DNA of 64,000 nt, from the NCBI GenBank assembly GCA_905250125.1, contig CAJNOL010000239.1:124001-188000 (forward strand), written 5' to 3'. Shown one piece after another: positions 61,501 to 64,000 of the stretch (positions are counted from its first letter, which is position 1; the number at the start of each line of letters is the position of its first letter). This DNA comes from Rotaria sordida. Lineage: Eukaryota > Rotifera > Eurotatoria > Philodinida > Philodinidae. The position numbers and the translations under genes were made by a program. The notes under the pieces were generated by a model. The model was given only the letters and a program-made list of their open reading frames with translations. It had not been told where the DNA came from and did no database searches.

Positions 61501-62704
61501 ACATGACATATGTCGTCCAACACCTCCACCTTCAACTCCAACACCACCGTTTAATATTACAAGTCAAGTTGCTTGTGGATTAACAAATGGACGTGAAACT
61601 GTTAATTTTGCTTGTACATCTGATTATGGTCTAGTCTTTTTACAATCATATCATTTTGTTACAAAACAGCCTAATCAATGTGATGTAACTCAATATACAT
61701 GTTCTTATTCAGGTGAACAACCACAAGCACAATGTTCAGGTCAACAATCTTGTTCGTATACTCATCCAACATCACTTTTATCACCATCAAATGCATGTCA
61801 AAATAGTAAAGCTGATTCAACACAATTTTATTATCAATGTTTACCAATGAGACCATCATCACAATATTCAACACTTAAATTATGTCTTAATTCACTAACA
61901 TCAACTAATATGGGTTTTATTGAAACACCTGATTATCCAAATACTTATCAAAATGGAAGAAGACAATGTTCATTAACTATTCGAAAACCAAATAATAATG
62001 ATGGTAAAATTTATTCTATTTATCTTTATATAATTGAATTATCTTTACGTGATACATCAACAATAAATCCAGTATCAGCTATTGAATGTTTTGATTCAAT
62101 AAAATATAGTGATGGTGATAGAACAAACTCATTATGTGGAAAAATTGATCAACCTATACTAGAATATTATACAGATAAACAAGAACTTACTGTAATACTT
62201 AATATATCCGAATCATTACCTTTTAGTGAATGGAATAATTGGCAAGGTGCACGATTATTTTATATAATTGGAGATCAATCTCTACCATCTCCACCAACAT
62301 CATCAGGCATACCAACAACGAGAATAACAACAACGACAACAACAACAACAACACCTTTAGTTAATACAGAAAAACCACCAGAAAAAAAACCAAATCATGG
62401 AGGTCTTATCGCTGGTATTATTATTCTTATTGTGGCTGTAGTAGGTATAATTGGTTTTATTCTTTATCGTCGTAAGTCATTATCAAGATCAAGTAATGCA
62501 CCAACTGTAAAATATGATGCTGATATGGTTACAGTCGATGGTGGTACAATGAATGGAGCAGCTGAACAACGAACTAGTATTCCAAAAGCTTCATTATCAG
62601 GACCAGCAACAAAAGCTTTTGTCAGTCCATTTTTTAAAAAACCAGAAACTACTGAAAATCAAGAAACAGAAAATCAAGAAACAGAAAATGCTCCAGATGC
62701 ATAA
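55540..62704 (+). CDS. Giant SUEL-lectin/CUB/FN2 single-pass membrane receptor (2,319 aa)
   Basis: No named orthologue recognised. Four exons (55540-56428, 56497-57756, 57832-58968, 59031-62704) sum to 6,960 nt in phase. An N-terminal signal peptide (hydrophobic residues 5-20, then NGQ) is followed by eight repeats of a SUEL-type (galactose/rhamnose-binding lectin-like) domain and a CUB domain. SUEL hallmarks are YG then spaced Cys and a closing Y-x-C-(V/I/L)-P; CUB hallmarks are GxIxSPxYP and (L/H)CG. Module starts are near 55621, 56413, 57271, 58213, 59249, 60043, 60826 and 61567. One fibronectin type II domain sits between modules 4 and 5. Thr/Pro-rich mucin-like linkers separate the modules. 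A transmembrane helix (62401-62470) precedes an 80-residue tail ending in ETENQ repeats. Likely a surface or secreted-face recognition or adhesion protein; ligand unknown. SUEL domains lack the DPC motif typical of sugar-binding members. Confidence 0.93.
59064..59222 (+). other. Fibronectin type II domain within the receptor
   Basis: Encodes CVFPFTYQG, then four-Cys spacing with EPWCS and a closing DRQWGFCD. This is the standard FN2 fold signature (collagen- or gelatin-binding in other animal proteins). It occurs once, between SUEL-CUB modules 4 and 5, at the start of the last exon, where an intron boundary would allow exon shuffling. Confidence 0.9.
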
Positions 62705-64000
62705 GACTATGTTTCAATATTATTTTTTTTTCTACAGCTTTTTTTTTTTGTAAACATTAAATTTATTTATTCATTGAAATAAAAATTAAAACAAAAAAAA
62801 AATCTAAGATCTTTTACATGTGTATTAATTAGTAGTGCATTGTTCTTTTTACTTTTCGAAATAATTCTACTTCTTTTTTTTTTTGTTTTTAGAAAAGTTT
62901 TTTTCCTTGCACGATTATAGACAAATGAAAAATCAACGATATTTATGTATTGTTAGAAAGAAAAAAAAAAAAGAAATTCTTGTAAATTATTTCATATGTC
63001 TAATGTATGTTTTCCATTACTATCATATAGATCATCATATGTAAATGAATGTCTTTATTTTAATTAAGATATATATATATATATATAAGATGAATTTTCA
63101 AAGATTTCTTCGAATACTATTTGTTATCGAGTATTATTTTTTCTTCCATTATATTAATTGCAAGAAACAAAATTACTTTGAAATATATGATAGAATTACA
63201 AGTTAAAAACGATGATTTATTGTTTCATTCATATAAAAAAAAACTTTCGAATATTTTATTAAATTTTATATTTTAAAACTTTCTTGCTTATATGAATAAA
63301 AATAAGAGTAAAAAAAAGTTTAAAAAAAAAAACAAAAAAAAAAGCAAATGAATTAGTCAACAAATTTATTTCTATAATAAAAATATTTTCTTTTTACATA
63401 CTGTTTATTATATTTTAAAAAAATTGTTAATATATATGCTAATTAAATACAGGTTTTGACGACAACGAACAAATCAACATTCTATGTCCAGATTATCAAC
63501 AAAACCTGCATTTATAGCCTATAATAATATAGGACTTCTAAATATTTTTTCATTTCATCAATTGGATGACATCAGCTTGCATAAAAAGAGAGAGAGAGAG
63601 AGAGAAAGCGAGAGTCAGTTTGTTTAGTTGTCATTTGATGAGTACTTGCTCGTGCTATTCAGCTGTTGAAATTTTTCTTTAGAATATTCTTCATGCAGTT
63701 GATGACTATAGGAAGTTATTACATTTTTATAAATACAAACGTTCCATATTATATATTGCATCACCAGAAAAAAAAAACCTGGAAAAAAAAAAAGAAAAGA
63801 AAAATCATTATAAAATAACATATCCTTCTATTTATGTATTTGTTTGTTTGTTTTTTCTCATCTATTCATTTTTGGACAAAATAAAAGGAAAGAAGACAAA
63901 AAAGAGAAAAAGTTATTTTATTAAATAAAATCAACACTTATTTATTTTCTTCTCATCATCAGCTAGTTAGAGTTGTAAAATCCTCATAAAATGTTTGCAT
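62705..64000. other. 3' flank of the receptor, no gene seen
   Basis: AT-rich, with long A and T runs, a (TA)n run near 63070 and (GA)n at about 63588-63609. A short inverted pair (CAGGTTTTG near 63451 and CAAAACCTG near 63500) is noted. The minus-strand frame at 63624-63821 has no coding character that I trust. The window ends inside non-coding sequence. Confidence 0.5.

Noticed and set aside
63624..63821. 65-codon minus-strand frame near the right edge
   Set aside because: Aromatic and A/T-run driven composition, no splice or domain support.

Overview
This 64 kb window is nuclear DNA from an animal. It is very AT-rich and full of A/T homopolymers. The genes are metazoan (Galpha-o, SF3B1, PAAF1, ARHGAP39/Vilse, a Dsp1-type HMGB, a KIAA0930 homologue, a MAP3K4-like kinase, a PRMT2-like methyltransferase). 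They are cut by many short GT-AG introns, often 50-70 bp, plus a few introns of 1 kb or more that carry small transposon relics. A short acceptor-like motif (TTTTAG/ATAATG) sits immediately before three start codons, as expected for spliced-leader trans-splicing. A spiralian or gnathiferan such as a bdelloid rotifer (Rotaria-like) is my best guess, from general resemblance rather than a diagnostic marker. I see no bacterial-type genes.

Layout. 0.4-19.0 kb, minus strand: a tightly spaced, same-direction trio read PRMT2-like (16210-19035), MAP3K4-like (4674-16048), then an unassigned 674-residue helical protein, possibly CCDC142-like (438-4412). The gaps are only about 160 and 260 bp, so this is a candidate trans-spliced operon. 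Introns of the kinase gene hold a tRNA-Arg(CCG) split by a 91-nt insert in its T stem and two TA-flanked inverted-repeat elements. 21.8-24.5 kb, minus: KIAA0930 homologue, divergent from Galpha-o (24.9-26.5 kb, plus) across 396 bp. 29.1-35.5 kb, minus: ARHGAP39/Vilse (WW-WW-MyTH4-RhoGAP); one of its introns holds a mariner-type MITE, a hAT-type MITE and a large foldback in series. 39.0 kb, plus: an intronless orphan gene. 40.4-46.9 kb, minus: PAAF1 and then a Dsp1-like HMGB gene with two candidate first exons. 47.5-53.7 kb, plus: SF3B1 in 15 exons, divergent from the Dsp1 gene. 55.5-62.7 kb, plus: a 2,319-residue single-pass membrane protein with eight lectin(SUEL)-CUB pairs and one fibronectin type II domain. 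62.7-64 kb shows no gene.

Functionally this is mostly a housekeeping and signalling neighbourhood (splicing, proteasome assembly, chromatin, G protein, Rho and MAP kinase signalling) followed by a large adhesion or recognition receptor. The points most worth following up are the candidate operon, the split tRNA, the kinase domain with altered core motifs, the element cluster in the ARHGAP39 intron and the SUEL/CUB/FN2 receptor. Exon boundaries were read by eye from GT-AG sites and reading-frame phase. Where the phases sum to whole codons (Galpha-o, SF3B1, PRMT, KIAA0930, PAAF1, the 438-4412 gene and the receptor) I consider the models good.
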